A stretch of DNA of 64,000 nucleotides from Ideonella alba (lineage in GTDB: Bacteria > Pseudomonadota > Gammaproteobacteria > Burkholderiales > Burkholderiaceae_C), in contig NZ_JAGQDF010000005.1 of assembly GCF_018069875.1 (NCBI RefSeq), positions 124,001 through 188,000 of the forward strand. The letters are read 5' to 3'. Both the position numbers and the translations under genes were made by a program. The notes beneath the pieces were generated by a model. It was not told the DNA's origin, made no database searches, and worked only from the letters and a program-made list of their open reading frames with translations. Shown piece by piece: positions 53,186 to 63,673 of the stretch. How positions within the stretch are numbered: position 1 is the first letter of the stretch; the number at the start of each line of letters is the position of its first letter.

Positions 53186-53806
53186 TCACAGGGGCCGCAG
53201 CACGGCACGCACCGGCGAGGCGCAGGCGCCGGCCAGCTTCAGCGGCAGAGCGATCAGTTCGTAGTCGCCCGCGGGCACGGCGTCGAGCACCAGGTTCTCC
53301 AGCACCCGCAGGTCATGGCGGCGCAGCACCTGGTGGGCGTCCAGGGTCTTGCTGTCGGCCGGGTCCACCGAGGGCGTGTCGATGCCCACCAGCCGCACGC
53401 CGCGTTCGGCCAGCCAGGCCAGCGCCTCGGGGGCATAGGCACTGAAGTCGGGGTTCCAGACCGTGTCGGCGCGCTCGCAGGTGCGCACCAGCACACGCGG
53501 CGGCAGGCCGGATTCGGCGTGGCGCATGTGTTCGATGGTGACGAGCGGTCCGCAGCCGATGGCGTGGATCACCCGGCAGGGGCCGAGGTACGCGTCCAGC
53601 GGCACCTGGTCGATCGCAGGCGCATCGTGGGCGTAGTGCAGCGGCGCGTCGGCGTGCGCGCCGATGTGCGGCGACAGCGTCAGCGCGCTCAGGTTGACCG
53701 GGCAGCCGGAGCCCAGGCGGGCGGTCCAGCGCAGGGCATAGGGCTCGTCGCCGGGGAAGATCGGGGCGGCGGCATGGACGGTGGGCGAGATGTCGATCAG
53801 GCTCAT
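53186..53806 (-). CDS. kynB: Kynurenine formamidase
   Basis: A 206-residue cyclase-family formamidase hydrolysing N-formylkynurenine. The metal motif is [14 protein letters not shown] (HxGxHxDAP), followed by [14 protein letters not shown] and [18 protein letters not shown], typical of KynB. It is the first catalytic gene of kynBUA and lies 59 bp after the MarR gene on the same strand, so the regulator may be in the same transcript. Confidence 0.95.
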   Translation of the reverse strand: MSLIDISPTVHAAAPIFPGDEPYALRWTARLGSGCPVNLSALTLSPHIGAHADAPLHYAHDAPAIDQVPLDAYLGPCRVIHAIGCGPLVTIEHMRHAESGLPPRVLVRTCERADTVWNPDFSAYAPEALAWLAERGVRLVGIDTPSVDPADSKTLDAHQVLRRHDLRVLENLVLDAVPAGDYELIALPLKLAGACASPVRAVLRPL

Positions 53807-53865
53807 GGGGGCGGCACGCTAAGGCGATTCGGGGCGGCGTGGTGTCGGTTATTTCCAACGGCGGC

Positions 53866-54360
53866 TCAGGCCGGGCGCGCCAGGTGGTGGCGCAACTGGC
53901 CCAGCAACTCGTAGAGGCGCTGCTGGTCGCGCACCGGCACGCCGTCGAACAGCGCGCGCACCCATTGCTCATGCTCCACCGCCATCGCGGCGAAGTCGCG
54001 TCGGCCCTGCTCGCTCAGCCGCACGCGCCAGGACCGGCCGTCCTCGGGGTCGGGCTGGCGCTCCACCAGGCCCTCGCCCTCCAGCTGCGTGGTCAGGCCG
54101 GTGACGTTGCCACCGGTCACCATCAGGTAGCGCGACAGCGCGCTCATGCGCAGGCCGTCGGGGTGGCGTTCCAGCTGGGCCAGGTAGTCGAAGCGCGCCA
54201 GCGTGGTGCCGAAGCGCTCGCGCAGCCGGGTGCGGATCTCCTGCTCCACCTGGGTGGTCAGCGACAGCAGGCGCAGCCAGGTGCGCACGGCCAGGTGGTC
54301 GTCGGCGTCGGCACGGGCTTCCAGGCCGATCTGGTGCTCGTCGAGGGCAGGGTTCTTCAT
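53866..54360 (-). CDS. MarR-family regulator of the kyn/2-aminobenzoyl-CoA region
   Basis: A 164-residue MarR protein with wHTH (RMSALSRYLMVTGGNVTGLTTQLEGEGLVERQPDPEDGRSWRV). It sits between kynBUA (same strand) and the 2-aminobenzoyl-CoA genes (divergent), with a 20-bp palindrome in the gap, so it is the likely repressor of both. By analogy with other CoA-hybrid aromatic pathways the ligand may be a CoA thioester such as 2-aminobenzoyl-CoA; that is inferred. Confidence 0.86.
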   Translation of the reverse strand: MKNPALDEHQIGLEARADADDHLAVRTWLRLLSLTTQVEQEIRTRLRERFGTTLARFDYLAQLERHPDGLRMSALSRYLMVTGGNVTGLTTQLEGEGLVERQPDPEDGRSWRVRLSEQGRRDFAAMAVEHEQWVRALFDGVPVRDQQRLYELLGQLRHHLARPA

Positions 54361-54394
54361 GGGTGGCAGACCTCTCAGGGTTTTAATTTACTTC

Positions 54395-54414
54395 AGTTCT
54401 AAAGCTTTAGGACT
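54395..54414. promoter_or_regulatory. MarR operator palindrome in the kyn/abm divergent region
   Basis: AGTTCTAAAG (54395-54404) and CTTTAGGACT (54405-54414) are adjoining 10-bp arms with one mismatch, flanked by further AT-rich symmetric TTTA and TAAA blocks. In a 70 percent GC neighbourhood this AT-rich 44-bp island between the MarR start (54360) and the next start (54447) stands out and should carry the promoters. Confidence 0.75.
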
Positions 54415-54446
54415 AAACTAAAACCCGCATTCGGAGGAACGAGCGC

Positions 54447-56804
54447 ATGAAGATCGTCTGCATCGGCGGCGGCCCCGCCGGCCTGTACTTCGCACTGCTG
54501 ATGAAGCAGCTCAACCCGGCGCACCAGATCCAGGTGGTCGAGCGCAACCGGCCCTACGACACCTTCGGCTGGGGCGTGGTCTTCTCCGATGCCACGATGG
54601 ACAACATGCGCCAGTGGGACGCGGTGACCGCCGACGAGATCCAGCAGGCCTTCAACCACTGGGACGACATCGAGCTGCTGTTCAAGGGCCGCACGATCCG
54701 CTCCGGCGGCCATGGCTTCGTGGGCATCGGCCGCAAGAAGCTGCTCAACATCCTGCAGGCGCGCTGCGAGGCGCTGGGGGTGGAGCTGGTGTTCGAGACC
54801 GAGGCCGAGTCCGACCTCGACTACCCCGACGCCGACCTGGTCATCGCCAGCGACGGCATCAATTCCCGGGTGCGCAGCCAGTACGCCGAGGTCTTCCGCC
54901 CCGACATCGTGGTGCGCCCCAACCGCTACATCTGGCTGGGCACCCAGCGCCTCTACGACGCCTTCACCTTTGATTTCCAGCGCACCGAGCACGGCTGGTT
55001 CCAGGCCCACATCTACAAGTTCGACGACACGACCAGCACCTTCATCGTCGAGTGCCCCGAACACGTCTGGCTGGCGCACGGCCTGGACAAGGCCGACCCG
55101 GCCGACTCGATCGCCTTCTGCGAGCGCCTGTTCGCCGACAACCTGCAGGGCGAGAAGCTGCTGAGCAACGCGCGCCACCTGCGCGGCTCGGCGTGGCTGA
55201 ACTTCCAGCGCGTGGTCTGCGAGCAGTGGTGGCTGAAGAACCGCCACGGCAGCCACGTCGTGCTGATGGGCGACGCCGTGCACACCGCGCATTTCGCGAT
55301 CGGCTCGGGCACCAAGCTGGCGCTGGAGGATGCGATCGAGCTGGTGCGGCAGTTCAAGCTGCTGGGCGACGACCCCGCGCAGATCGGCGCGGTGCTGGCC
55401 AGCTACCAGGCGGCGCGCAGCATCGAGACCCTGCGCATCCAGAACGCCGCCTGGAACGCGATGGAATGGTTCGAGGTCTGCGGTGCGCGCTACTGCGACC
55501 AGCTCGAGCCCGAGCAGTTCATGTACTCGATGCTGACGCGCAGCCAGCGCATCAGCCACGAGAACCTGCGCCTGCGCGATGCCGGCTGGCTGGAAGGCTA
55601 CGAGCGCTGGTTCGCCGAGCGCGCCCAGGCGGCACTGGCGGGCGGCGCCGCGCAGCCGGCAACGCTGCAGCCAGCGGCGCTGAAGCCCGTGCCGCCGATG
55701 TTCACGCCGTGGCGCGTGCGCGACCTGCGGCTGAAGAACCGCGTGGTGGTCTCGCCGATGGCCCAGTACAGCGCGGTGGACGGCGTGGTGGGCGACTACC
55801 ACCTGGTCCACCTGGGCGCCCGCGCCCTGGGCGGCGCCGCGCTGGTGATGGCCGAGATGACCTGCACCAGCCCCGAGGCGCGCATCACCCCCGGCTGCCC
55901 GGGCCTGTGGAACGACGCCCAGGCGCAGGCCTGGGGTCGCATCGTGCAGTGGGTGCATGCGAACAGCGACGCTGCGATCGGCGTGCAGATCGGCCACGCC
56001 GGCCCCAAGGGCTCGACCTGCGTGCCCTGGCAGGGCGCTGGCATGGACCGGTCGCTGCCCGACGGGAACTGGGGCCTGCTGGCCGCCAGCGCCCGGCCCT
56101 ACCTGCCCGATGGCCAGGTGCCGCGCGCGATGAGCCGCGCCGACATGGACCGCGTGAAGACCGACTTCATCGCCGCCGCCGGCCGCGCCGCCGAGGCCGG
56201 CTTCGACTGGCTGGAACTGCACTGCGCGCACGGTTACCTGCTGTCCAGCTTCATCTCACCGCTGACCAACCACCGCGACGACGAGTACGGCGGCTCGCTG
56301 GCCAACCGGCTGCGCTATCCGCTGGAGGTGTGTGCGGCGGTGCGCGGCGCCTGGCCGGCGGACCGGCCGATGTCGGTGCGCATCTCGGCCCACGACTGGG
56401 TGGATGGCGGCCTCACGCCGGCCGATGCGGTGGAGGTGGCGCGCGCCTTCAAGGCGGCGGGGGCCGACCTGATCGACGTGTCCTCCGGCCAGGTCTCGCC
56501 CGACCAGAAGCCCACCTACGGCCGCATGTACCAGACGCCGTTCGCCGACCGCATCCGCCAGGAGGCGGGCATCGCCACGATGGCGGTGGGCGCGATCAGC
56601 GAAGCCGACCACGTCAATTCGATCATCGCCGCCGGCCGCGCCGACCTGTGCGCCGTGGGCCGCCCGCACCTGGCCAACCCGGCGTGGACGCTGGCCGAGG
56701 CGGCGCGCATCGGCCACACGCCGATCGCCTGGCCAAAGCAGCTGGTGTCGGGCAAGTCGCAGATGGAAGCGCTGGCGCTGCGCGCGGCGCAGGCGCAGAA
56801 GTGA
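54447..56804 (+). CDS. 2-aminobenzoyl-CoA monooxygenase/reductase (two-domain flavoprotein)
   Basis: A 785-residue fusion. The N-terminal FAD monooxygenase (about residues 1-400; [48 protein letters not shown]) is joined to an old-yellow-enzyme FMN reductase (about 410-785; [48 protein letters not shown]). This layout fits 2-aminobenzoyl-CoA monooxygenase/reductase of Azoarcus and relatives, which hydroxylates and reduces the ring. GGAGGA precedes the ATG. The SDR gene starts in its stop codon. A salicylyl-CoA 5-hydroxylase homologue is the main alternative. Confidence 0.9.
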   Translation: MKIVCIGGGPAGLYFALLMKQLNPAHQIQVVERNRPYDTFGWGVVFSDATMDNMRQWDAVTADEIQQAFNHWDDIELLFKGRTIRSGGHGFVGIGRKKLLNILQARCEALGVELVFETEAESDLDYPDADLVIASDGINSRVRSQYAEVFRPDIVVRPNRYIWLGTQRLYDAFTFDFQRTEHGWFQAHIYKFDDTTSTFIVECPEHVWLAHGLDKADPADSIAFCERLFADNLQGEKLLSNARHLRGSAWLNFQRVVCEQWWLKNRHGSHVVLMGDAVHTAHFAIGSGTKLALEDAIELVRQFKLLGDDPAQIGAVLASYQAARSIETLRIQNAAWNAMEWFEVCGARYCDQLEPEQFMYSMLTRSQRISHENLRLRDAGWLEGYERWFAERAQAALAGGAAQPATLQPAALKPVPPMFTPWRVRDLRLKNRVVVSPMAQYSAVDGVVGDYHLVHLGARALGGAALVMAEMTCTSPEARITPGCPGLWNDAQAQAWGRIVQWVHANSDAAIGVQIGHAGPKGSTCVPWQGAGMDRSLPDGNWGLLAASARPYLPDGQVPRAMSRADMDRVKTDFIAAAGRAAEAGFDWLELHCAHGYLLSSFISPLTNHRDDEYGGSLANRLRYPLEVCAAVRGAWPADRPMSVRISAHDWVDGGLTPADAVEVARAFKAAGADLIDVSSGQVSPDQKPTYGRMYQTPFADRIRQEAGIATMAVGAISEADHVNSIIAAGRADLCAVGRPHLANPAWTLAEAARIGHTPIAWPKQLVSGKSQMEALALRAAQAQK

Positions 56805-57559
56805 TGAGCCAGCACATCGTCATCACCGGCGCGGCGCGCGGCATCGGCGCGGCGATCGCGCGGACGCTGGCTGCCGACGGCCACCGGCTCACGCTGCTCG
56901 GCCGCCGGCTGGACAGCCTGCAGGCGCTGGCCGCCACGCTGCCCGGCCGCCATCACTGCGCCGCGGCCGACGTGGCCGACGAGGCCCAGGTGCAGGCGGC
57001 GTTCGACGGCGCCCGCGCGGCACTGGGCCCGGTCTGGGGCCTGGTCAACAACGCCGGCCAGGCCGAGAGTGCGCCGCTGCACCGCACCTCCACCGAGCTG
57101 TGGCAGCGCATGCTGGCGGTCAACCTGACCGGCAGCTTCCTGTGCAGCCGTGCTGCGCTGGCCGACCTGCGCCTTGCCGGCCAGGGGCGCATCGTCAACA
57201 TCGCCAGCACCGCCGGCCAGCGTGGCTATGCCTATGTCGCCGCCTACACCGCCGCCAAGCACGGCGTGGTGGGCCTGACGCGCTCGATGGCGCTGGAGCT
57301 GGCGCCCACCGGCATCACCGTCAACGCGGTGTGCCCCGGCTACACCGAGACCGACATCCTGCTGGAGAGCGTGGCCAACGTGGTGGCCAAGACCGGCCGC
57401 ACGCCCGAGCAGGCGCGCGCCGAGTTCGCCGCCAGCAACCCGCAGCGCCGCCTGGTGCAGCCCGCCGAAGTGGCCGACGCGGTGCGCTGGCTGCTGGGAG
57501 ACGGCGCCAGCGCGATCACCGGCCAATGCATCTCCGTCAGCGGCGGCGAAGTCATGTGA
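56804..57559 (+). CDS. Short-chain dehydrogenase of the 2-aminobenzoyl-CoA cluster
   Basis: A 251-residue SDR with TGAARGIG cofactor motif, NNAGQ, the active-site Ser in NIASTAG and YxxxK in YTAAKHG. The end [11 protein letters not shown] is typical of 3-hydroxyacyl-CoA dehydrogenases. It probably oxidises a hydroxyl in the ring-opened CoA intermediate. The start overlaps the previous stop (TGATG). Confidence 0.88.
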   Translation: MSQHIVITGAARGIGAAIARTLAADGHRLTLLGRRLDSLQALAATLPGRHHCAAADVADEAQVQAAFDGARAALGPVWGLVNNAGQAESAPLHRTSTELWQRMLAVNLTGSFLCSRAALADLRLAGQGRIVNIASTAGQRGYAYVAAYTAAKHGVVGLTRSMALELAPTGITVNAVCPGYTETDILLESVANVVAKTGRTPEQARAEFAASNPQRRLVQPAEVADAVRWLLGDGASAITGQCISVSGGEVM

Positions 57560-57569
57560 AAGACCGACC

Positions 57570-58433
57570 ATGAGCAACACGACCTCCACCGACATCGACC
57601 CCGGCCTGCTCGCCGGCAACCGCCGCGCACTGGCCGGTTACGCCGCCACCCACTTCCGCTGGGACGTGCAGGGCGCCGTGGCCACCATCACGCTCAACCG
57701 CCCCGAGCGCAAGAACCCGCTGACCTTCGAGAGCTATGCCGAGCTGCGCGACCTGTTCCGGGCGCTGAAGTACGCCAGTGACATCCACGCGGTGGTGCTG
57801 GCGGGTGCGGGCGACAACTTCTGTTCGGGCGGCGATGTGCACGAGATCATCGGTCCGCTGGTGCGCCTGGCCGCGCCCGAGCTGCTGATGTTCACGCGCA
57901 TGACCGGCGACCTGGTGGCGGCGATGCGCGCCTGCCCGCAGCCCATCGTCGCGGCGCTCGACGGCGTCTGCGCGGGCGCCGGCGCGATCATGGCGATGGC
58001 CTCGGACCTGCGCCTGGGCACCGCGCGCAGCAAGACCGCCTTCCTGTTCAACCGGGTGGGCCTGGCGGGCTGCGACATGGGGGCCTGCGCCATCCTGCCG
58101 CGCATCGTCGGCCAGGGCCGCGCCAGCGAGCTGCTCTACAGCGGCCGCGCACTGGGCGGCGAGGAAGGCGAACGCTGGGGCTGGCTGAACCGCCTGGTGG
58201 CGCCCGAGGCGCTGCTGGCCGACGCCCAGGCGCTGGCCGCCAGCCTGTGCGAGGGCCCCACCTTCGCCAATGGCATCACCAAGACCATGCTCCACCAGGA
58301 GTGGGCGATGACCGTGGACCAGGCGATCGAGGCCGAGGCCCAGGCCCAGGCGCTGTGCATGCTGACCAACGACTTCCGGCGCGCCTACGAGGCCTTTGCC
58401 GCGAAGCAGAAGCCGGTTTTCCAGGGGAACTGA
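57570..58433 (+). CDS. Enoyl-CoA hydratase/isomerase family protein
   Basis: A 287-residue crotonase with oxyanion-hole segments [15 protein letters not shown] and [19 protein letters not shown]-terminal extension of about 30 residues before the crotonase core. In this cluster it should hydrate or hydrolytically open a cyclic CoA intermediate of 2-aminobenzoyl-CoA breakdown. It lies 10 bp after the SDR and 3 bp before the acyl-CoA dehydrogenase gene. Confidence 0.9.
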   Translation: MSNTTSTDIDPGLLAGNRRALAGYAATHFRWDVQGAVATITLNRPERKNPLTFESYAELRDLFRALKYASDIHAVVLAGAGDNFCSGGDVHEIIGPLVRLAAPELLMFTRMTGDLVAAMRACPQPIVAALDGVCAGAGAIMAMASDLRLGTARSKTAFLFNRVGLAGCDMGACAILPRIVGQGRASELLYSGRALGGEEGERWGWLNRLVAPEALLADAQALAASLCEGPTFANGITKTMLHQEWAMTVDQAIEAEAQAQALCMLTNDFRRAYEAFAAKQKPVFQGN

Positions 58434-58436
58434 ACC

Positions 58437-59603
58437 ATGGCCGACACCGCCTACCTAGACTGGCCGTTCCTGGAGGACCGCCACCGCCAGCTGGCGCGCG
58501 AGCTGGACCGCTGGGCGCAGGTGAACCTCGCGCACGCGCATGGCCCGGATGTCGACGCCGAATGCCGCGCGCTGGTGCGATCGCTGGGCGCCGCGGGCTG
58601 GCTGCGCCATGCCGTGGGCGGCACCTCGCATGGCGGGGCCGCCGAGGTGATCGACACCCGCAGCATCTGCCTGATCCGGGAGACGCTGGCGCGCCACGCC
58701 GGGCTGGCCGACTTCGCCTTCGCGATGCAGGGCCTGGGCTCCGGCGCGATCAGCCTGGCCGGCTCGGCCGAGCAGCGCGCCGCCTGGCTGCCGAAGGTGG
58801 CCGCCGGCGAGGCGATCAGCGCCTTCGCGCTGTCCGAGTCCGAGGCCGGCTCCGATGTGGCGGCGCTGGCCTGCGCTGCCCGTGCGGATGGCGACCACTA
58901 TGTGATCGACGGCGAGAAGACCTGGATCAGCAATGGCGGCATCGCCGATGTCTATGTGGTCTTCGCCCGCACCGGCGAGGCGCCCGGCGCGCGAGGCATC
59001 AGTGCCTTCATCGTGCCGGCCGGCACGCCCGGCTTCGAGATCGCCGAGCGCATCGACGTCATCGCGCCGCACCCGCTGGCGCGGCTGCGCTTCACGGCCT
59101 GCCGCGTGCCGGCCAGTGCCCGCATCGGCGCCCCGGACGAGGGCTTCAAGGTGGCGATGCGCACGCTGGACGTGTTCCGCACTTCGGTGGCGGCGGCGGC
59201 GCTGGGCTTTGCCCGTCGGGCGCTGGACGAAGGCCTGCAGCGGGCCACCACGCGTCGGATGTTCGGCGGCGTGCTGGCCGACTTCCAGCTGACCCAGGCC
59301 AGGCTGGCCCAGATGGCCACCACCATCGACTCGGCCGCGCTGCTGACCTACCGCGCCGCCTGGCAGCGCGATCAGGGCCGCAACGTCACCCGCGAGGCCG
59401 CGATGGCCAAGATGGTGGCCACCGAAGGCGCGCAGCAGGTGATCGACGCCGCGGTGCAGCTGTGGGGCGGGCTGGGCGTGGTCAGCGAGCAGCCGGTGGA
59501 ACGCCTGTACCGCGAGATCCGCTCGCTGCGCATCTACGAAGGGGCGACCGAGGTGCAGCAACTCATCATCGCCCGCGAACTGCTGAAGGAGGTGAGTGCA
59601 TGA
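58437..59603 (+). CDS. Acyl-CoA dehydrogenase of the 2-aminobenzoyl-CoA cluster
   Basis: A 388-residue FAD acyl-CoA dehydrogenase. [36 protein letters not shown], and [35 protein letters not shown] with the catalytic-region Glu are typical. It introduces an alpha-beta double bond in an intermediate of the pathway. It overlaps the CoA ligase gene by ATGA. Confidence 0.93.
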   Translation: MADTAYLDWPFLEDRHRQLARELDRWAQVNLAHAHGPDVDAECRALVRSLGAAGWLRHAVGGTSHGGAAEVIDTRSICLIRETLARHAGLADFAFAMQGLGSGAISLAGSAEQRAAWLPKVAAGEAISAFALSESEAGSDVAALACAARADGDHYVIDGEKTWISNGGIADVYVVFARTGEAPGARGISAFIVPAGTPGFEIAERIDVIAPHPLARLRFTACRVPASARIGAPDEGFKVAMRTLDVFRTSVAAAALGFARRALDEGLQRATTRRMFGGVLADFQLTQARLAQMATTIDSAALLTYRAAWQRDQGRNVTREAAMAKMVATEGAQQVIDAAVQLWGGLGVVSEQPVERLYREIRSLRIYEGATEVQQLIIARELLKEVSA

Positions 59604-61216
59604 TCCGCAGCGGCCATGTCGACACGTTTGCGCGCGACCACCTGCCCGCGCCCGAGGCGCAGCCCGCCTTCCTGTTCGAGCTGCCCGAGCTGCAGTTTCC
59701 CGAGCGCCTGAACTGCGCCACCGAGCTGCTCGACCGTCACGTGGCCGAAGGCCGCGGAGACCGGGTGGTGATCCGTGCCCCGGGGGGCCTGGTCTGGACC
59801 TACGCCGACCTGCAGGACAAGTCCAACCGCATTGCCCAGGTGCTGGTCCAGGACATGGGCCTGGTGCCGGGCAACCGTGTGCTGCTGCGTGCGCCGAACA
59901 ACCCGATGCTGGCGGCCTGCTGGTTCGGCGTCATCAAGGCCGGCGGCATCGCGGTGGCGACGATGCCCCTGCTTCGCGCCAAGGAGCTCAAGGCCATCAT
60001 CGACAAGGGCCAGGTCACGCATGCGCTGTGCGACGCCCAACTGGCCGAGGAGCTGGCGCTGGCCCGGCCCGAGGTGCCGGTGCTGCGCGCGGTGCGCCAC
60101 TTCAACGCGGACAGCCCCGATGGGCTGGAAGCGGCCATGGCGCGCCACAGCGGCCACTTCGACAACGTGGACACCGCGGCCGACGATTGCTGCATCTTCG
60201 CCTTCACCTCGGGCACCACCGGCGTGCCCAAGGCGACGATGCATTTCCACCGCGACGTGATGGCCGCCTGCGCCTGCTTCCCGCGCCACATCCTGCGTCC
60301 GCAGCCCGACGACGTCTTCATCGGCAGCCCGCCGCTGGCTTTCACCTTCGGCCTGGGCGGCCTGCTGCTGTTCCCGATGACGGTGGGTGCCAGCACGGTG
60401 CTGCTGGAGAAGGCCGGGCCGCCGCAGCTGCTGGAGGCCATCCAGGCCTTTGGCGCCAGCACGCTGTTCACCGCGCCCACCTCCTACCGCACGCTGGCGG
60501 CCCGCGGCCACGAGCTGCGCAAGACGCCGCTGCGCCAGTGCGTGTCGGCCGGCGAGGCGCTGCCCGCGGCCACCCGCGCGCAGTGGAAGGAGGCCACCGG
60601 CATCGAGCTGATCGACGGCATCGGCGCCACCGAGATGCTGCACATCTTCATCTCGGCCGATGAGGCCCACAGCCGCCCCGGCGCCACCGGCCGCGCGATC
60701 CCCGGCTACCGCGCCAAGGTGATCGACGAGGCCGGCCGCACCTGCCCGCCCGGCGTGGTGGGCAAGCTGGCGGTGCAGGGCCCCACCGGTTGCCGCTACC
60801 TGGATGACGAGCGTCAGGCCGGCTATGTCAAGGACGGCTGGAACCTCACCGGCGACGCCTACCTGATGGACGCCGACGGCTACTTCTTCTACCAGGCGCG
60901 CACCGACGACATGATCATCTCGGCCGGCTACAACATCGCCAGCCCCGAGGTGGAAGAGGCGCTGATGCTGCACCCGGCGGTGGCCGAATGCGCGGTGATC
61001 GGCGTGCCCGACGACGAGCGCGGCCAGATCGTCAAGGCCTATGTGGTGCTGCGGCCTGGCCAGGTCGAGAGTGCCGAGATGGCCCAGGCGCTGCAGGACC
61101 ACGTCAAGCAGTCGATCGCCCCCTACAAGTACCCGCGGGCCGTGGAGTTCCGCGCCAGCCTGCCGCGCACCCAGACCGGCAAGCTGCAACGCTTCAAGCT
61201 GAAGGATCCGCAATGA
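59600..61216 (+). CDS. Benzoate/2-aminobenzoate-CoA ligase family protein
   Basis: A 538-residue adenylate-forming CoA ligase. P-loop [32 protein letters not shown] (benzoate-CoA ligase type), [17 protein letters not shown], and [16 protein letters not shown] with catalytic Lys in [14 protein letters not shown]. The context, next to the 2-aminobenzoyl-CoA oxygenase and kynureninase, makes anthranilate the probable substrate. Overlaps on both sides (ATGA) show tight coupling. Confidence 0.9.
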   Translation: MIRSGHVDTFARDHLPAPEAQPAFLFELPELQFPERLNCATELLDRHVAEGRGDRVVIRAPGGLVWTYADLQDKSNRIAQVLVQDMGLVPGNRVLLRAPNNPMLAACWFGVIKAGGIAVATMPLLRAKELKAIIDKGQVTHALCDAQLAEELALARPEVPVLRAVRHFNADSPDGLEAAMARHSGHFDNVDTAADDCCIFAFTSGTTGVPKATMHFHRDVMAACACFPRHILRPQPDDVFIGSPPLAFTFGLGGLLLFPMTVGASTVLLEKAGPPQLLEAIQAFGASTLFTAPTSYRTLAARGHELRKTPLRQCVSAGEALPAATRAQWKEATGIELIDGIGATEMLHIFISADEAHSRPGATGRAIPGYRAKVIDEAGRTCPPGVVGKLAVQGPTGCRYLDDERQAGYVKDGWNLTGDAYLMDADGYFFYQARTDDMIISAGYNIASPEVEEALMLHPAVAECAVIGVPDDERGQIVKAYVVLRPGQVESAEMAQALQDHVKQSIAPYKYPRAVEFRASLPRTQTGKLQRFKLKDPQ

Positions 61217-61611
61217 GCAAGACCGTGCTGCAACCCGTGGGCTGGGCGGCGCCCAAGGGCTATGCGAACGGCGTGGCCGCCAGCGGCCGCACCATCTTCG
61301 TGGCCGGCCAGATCGGCTGGAACGCCGACAGCGTCTTCGAGAGCGATGACCTGGTCGACCAGGTGCGCCAGGCGCTGCTGAACGTGCGTGCGCTGCTGGC
61401 CGAGGCCGGCGCCGGCCCCGAACACATCTGCCGCATGACCTGGTACCTGACCGACAAGCGCGACTACCTGGCCCGCGCCGTCGACATCGGCCGCGCCTAC
61501 CGCGAGGTGCTGGGCCGCGAGTTCGGCATCGCGATGACCGCGGTGCAGGTGGCCGCCCTGATCGAGAACCGGGCCAAGGTGGAGATCGAGGTGACTGCCG
61601 TCATCGGCTAG
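61213..61611 (+). CDS. RidA/YjgF-family deaminase of the 2-aminobenzoyl-CoA cluster
   Basis: A 132-residue RidA-family trimeric protein with VAGQIGW, EHICRMTWYLTDKRDY and MTAVQVAALIENRAKVEIEVTAVI. The arginine seen in canonical RidA at the imine site is in the EN-R-AKVEIE region. RidA proteins hydrolyse enamines or imines to ketones; here the ring product of 2-aminobenzoyl-CoA oxygenation is itself an enamine, so a dedicated deaminase role is likely but inferred. It starts in the ligase stop (ATGA) and overlaps the convergent GGDEF-EAL gene by 11 bp. Confidence 0.88.
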   Translation: MSKTVLQPVGWAAPKGYANGVAASGRTIFVAGQIGWNADSVFESDDLVDQVRQALLNVRALLAEAGAGPEHICRMTWYLTDKRDYLARAVDIGRAYREVLGREFGIAMTAVQVAALIENRAKVEIEVTAVIG

Positions 61612-63616
61612 CCCGGCGGTGCTGCTCGACCGCCGCGACGAAGTCCTCCGGCGGTACCGCCTTCGACCACAGCCAGCCCTGTTGCAGGTGGCCGCCGCGC
61701 ATCGCCAGCCAGTCGCGCTGGGCCGCGGTTTCCACGCCCTCGGCGATGACCTCGATCTCCAGCGCTCGGGCCATGCCGAACATTGCCTCGATCAGCGCCG
61801 CGTCGTCGGCCGCTGCCGGCAGGTCACGCACGAAGCCGCGGTCGATCTTCAAGCGGTCGGGTCGCACCAGCTTCAGCGCAGCCAGTGAGGAGTAGCCGGT
61901 GCCGAAGTCGTCCACCGCCAGCATCACCCCGCTGTGGCGCAGTGCGGCGACCGCCCGCAGCGCGCCCTCGCTGTCGTCGAGCAGCGTGCTCTCGGTCAGT
62001 TCCAGCGTCAGGCTGCCCGGGCGAAGACCGTAGCGATCGATCTCGGTGCGCACCGACTCGACGAACTCCGCCTCGCGCAACTGCAGTGCCGAGACGTTGA
62101 TCGAGATCTGCAGCCCGCCCAGGCCCATGGCATGCCAGCGTGCCAGCTGCGCCGCCGCGGCACGCAGCACCCAGGCCCCCAGCGGGCGCACCAGGCCCGA
62201 GCTCTCGGCCACGCCGATGAAGGCATCGGGCATCAGCAGCCCGCGCTCAGGGTGCTGCCAGCGCACCAGCGCTTCGCCGCCGACCACCTGGCCGGTGCGC
62301 GCATCGACCACCGGCTGGTAGTGCAGGCGCAGCTGCTGCTGGTCGATGGCGGTGCGCAGCGCGCGCTCCAGGTCCATCCGCTGGCGCAGCAGCGCGTCCA
62401 TGTCGGCGTGGTAGGCGGTGCCGCGGCCGCGGCCCTGCTCCTTGCTGCGGTACATCGCCACATCGGCGGCACGGCACAGCGCCTCGAAGTCCTCGCCGTC
62501 GTGCGGGAACAGCGCGTAGCCGATGCTGGCGCCCACACGCACCGGCTCGTCGGCCGCAGGCAGGTGCAGCGGCTGCGCCAGTGCCGCCACCACGCGCTGC
62601 GCGGCCAGCGTGGCGGTCTGGCTGTCGCGCTGGGTGTCGAACAGCGCCATGAACTCGTCGCCGCTGACGCGGCAGACCAGGTCCGATTCGCGCAGGGCCG
62701 AGCGGATGCGGGCAGCGGCGTGCACCAGCAACTCGTCGCCGGCGGCATGCCCCCAGCGGTCGTTGACCTGCTTGAAGTGGTCCAGGTCGATGAACATCAG
62801 ACCCAGCTGGCCGCCCACCCGGCGCGCCCGGGCCGCCTCGCGGGCGAACAGCTCGCGCATCAGCGTGCGGTTGGGCAGGCCCGTCAGGTGGTCGAACATG
62901 GCCATGCGGTGCAGCTGCTCGTTCTTGCCCTCCAGCTCCTCGATCAGGCTGCGGATCTGTGCATGCACGGTGTTGAGGTGCTGCCCGAGCTGGCCGAGCT
63001 CATCGTTGGTCGACCATTCCTGCGGCGGCAAGGGTTCCCGCGCGGCGAGTTGCCCGGCCTGCGCCTTCAGACGGCCGATCGGCCGCAGCAGCCGCGCCGA
63101 CAGCACGGCCGCCAGCACCGCCATGCCCACCAGCACCTGGATCGCCACCAGCGTGGCCAGCGAGGCGCGGCGCTGGGCCAGCTGCCGTTCGATCTCGCTG
63201 TCGTCGAAGCCCACGCGCAGGCGACCCACGTGCTGGCCCTCGTAGGTCAGCTCGGTGTCCAGCCAGGCGGCGACGGTGTCGGCCTGGCAACCCTGCTCGC
63301 GAACCAGCGGCGGCACGCCATGGCCTTCGGTGCCCGGGGGTTGCAGCTCGGAGACCTCGACCACACACACCGCCGGCAGCCGCAGCAGCTCACCCTGGAT
63401 GGCGTGCAGCGCCGACACGTCCAGCGACCAGGCCGGCAGCGTCAGGCGGGTGGCGGCCAGCGTCAGCGTCGCCGAGCGGTCACGCTGCGCCTGCTGGCGC
63501 AGCGCATCGCGCGACTGCCACTGGTCCAGCGCCAGCAGCAGCAAGGCCGGCAGCAGCACGCCCGCCACGATGCCCAGCAGCACCGTGCCCCGGATCGACT
63601 GGATCGGCCACTTCAT
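61601..63616 (-). CDS. Membrane HAMP-GGDEF-EAL protein
   Basis: A 671-residue protein: a membrane segment near residues 10-31, a periplasmic sensor of about 125 residues with two cysteines, a second segment near 160-180, HAMP, a coiled linker, GGDEF with the variant CRVSGDEF and I-site RESD five residues upstream, and EAL with EALVRW, NVSAL, LTEST, DDFGTGYSSL, KIDRGF and AEGVET. Both domains could be active. ATG at 63616 was chosen over a TTG one codon before. Confidence 0.9.
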   Translation of the reverse strand: MKWPIQSIRGTVLLGIVAGVLLPALLLLALDQWQSRDALRQQAQRDRSATLTLAATRLTLPAWSLDVSALHAIQGELLRLPAVCVVEVSELQPPGTEGHGVPPLVREQGCQADTVAAWLDTELTYEGQHVGRLRVGFDDSEIERQLAQRRASLATLVAIQVLVGMAVLAAVLSARLLRPIGRLKAQAGQLAAREPLPPQEWSTNDELGQLGQHLNTVHAQIRSLIEELEGKNEQLHRMAMFDHLTGLPNRTLMRELFAREAARARRVGGQLGLMFIDLDHFKQVNDRWGHAAGDELLVHAAARIRSALRESDLVCRVSGDEFMALFDTQRDSQTATLAAQRVVAALAQPLHLPAADEPVRVGASIGYALFPHDGEDFEALCRAADVAMYRSKEQGRGRGTAYHADMDALLRQRMDLERALRTAIDQQQLRLHYQPVVDARTGQVVGGEALVRWQHPERGLLMPDAFIGVAESSGLVRPLGAWVLRAAAAQLARWHAMGLGGLQISINVSALQLREAEFVESVRTEIDRYGLRPGSLTLELTESTLLDDSEGALRAVAALRHSGVMLAVDDFGTGYSSLAALKLVRPDRLKIDRGFVRDLPAAADDAALIEAMFGMARALEIEVIAEGVETAAQRDWLAMRGGHLQQGWLWSKAVPPEDFVAAVEQHRRASR

Positions 63617-63673
63617 CAAGCGAGTATCGGTTGTGCGGACCGGGGCTGTAGGGCGCGCACCCGGCGTCGAGAG

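Noticed and set aside
54399-56231. A 610-codon minus-strand frame opposite the 2-aminobenzoyl-CoA monooxygenase gene
   Set aside because: It has no recognisable domain and its composition is that of GC-rich antisense; the plus strand has flavoprotein motifs throughout.
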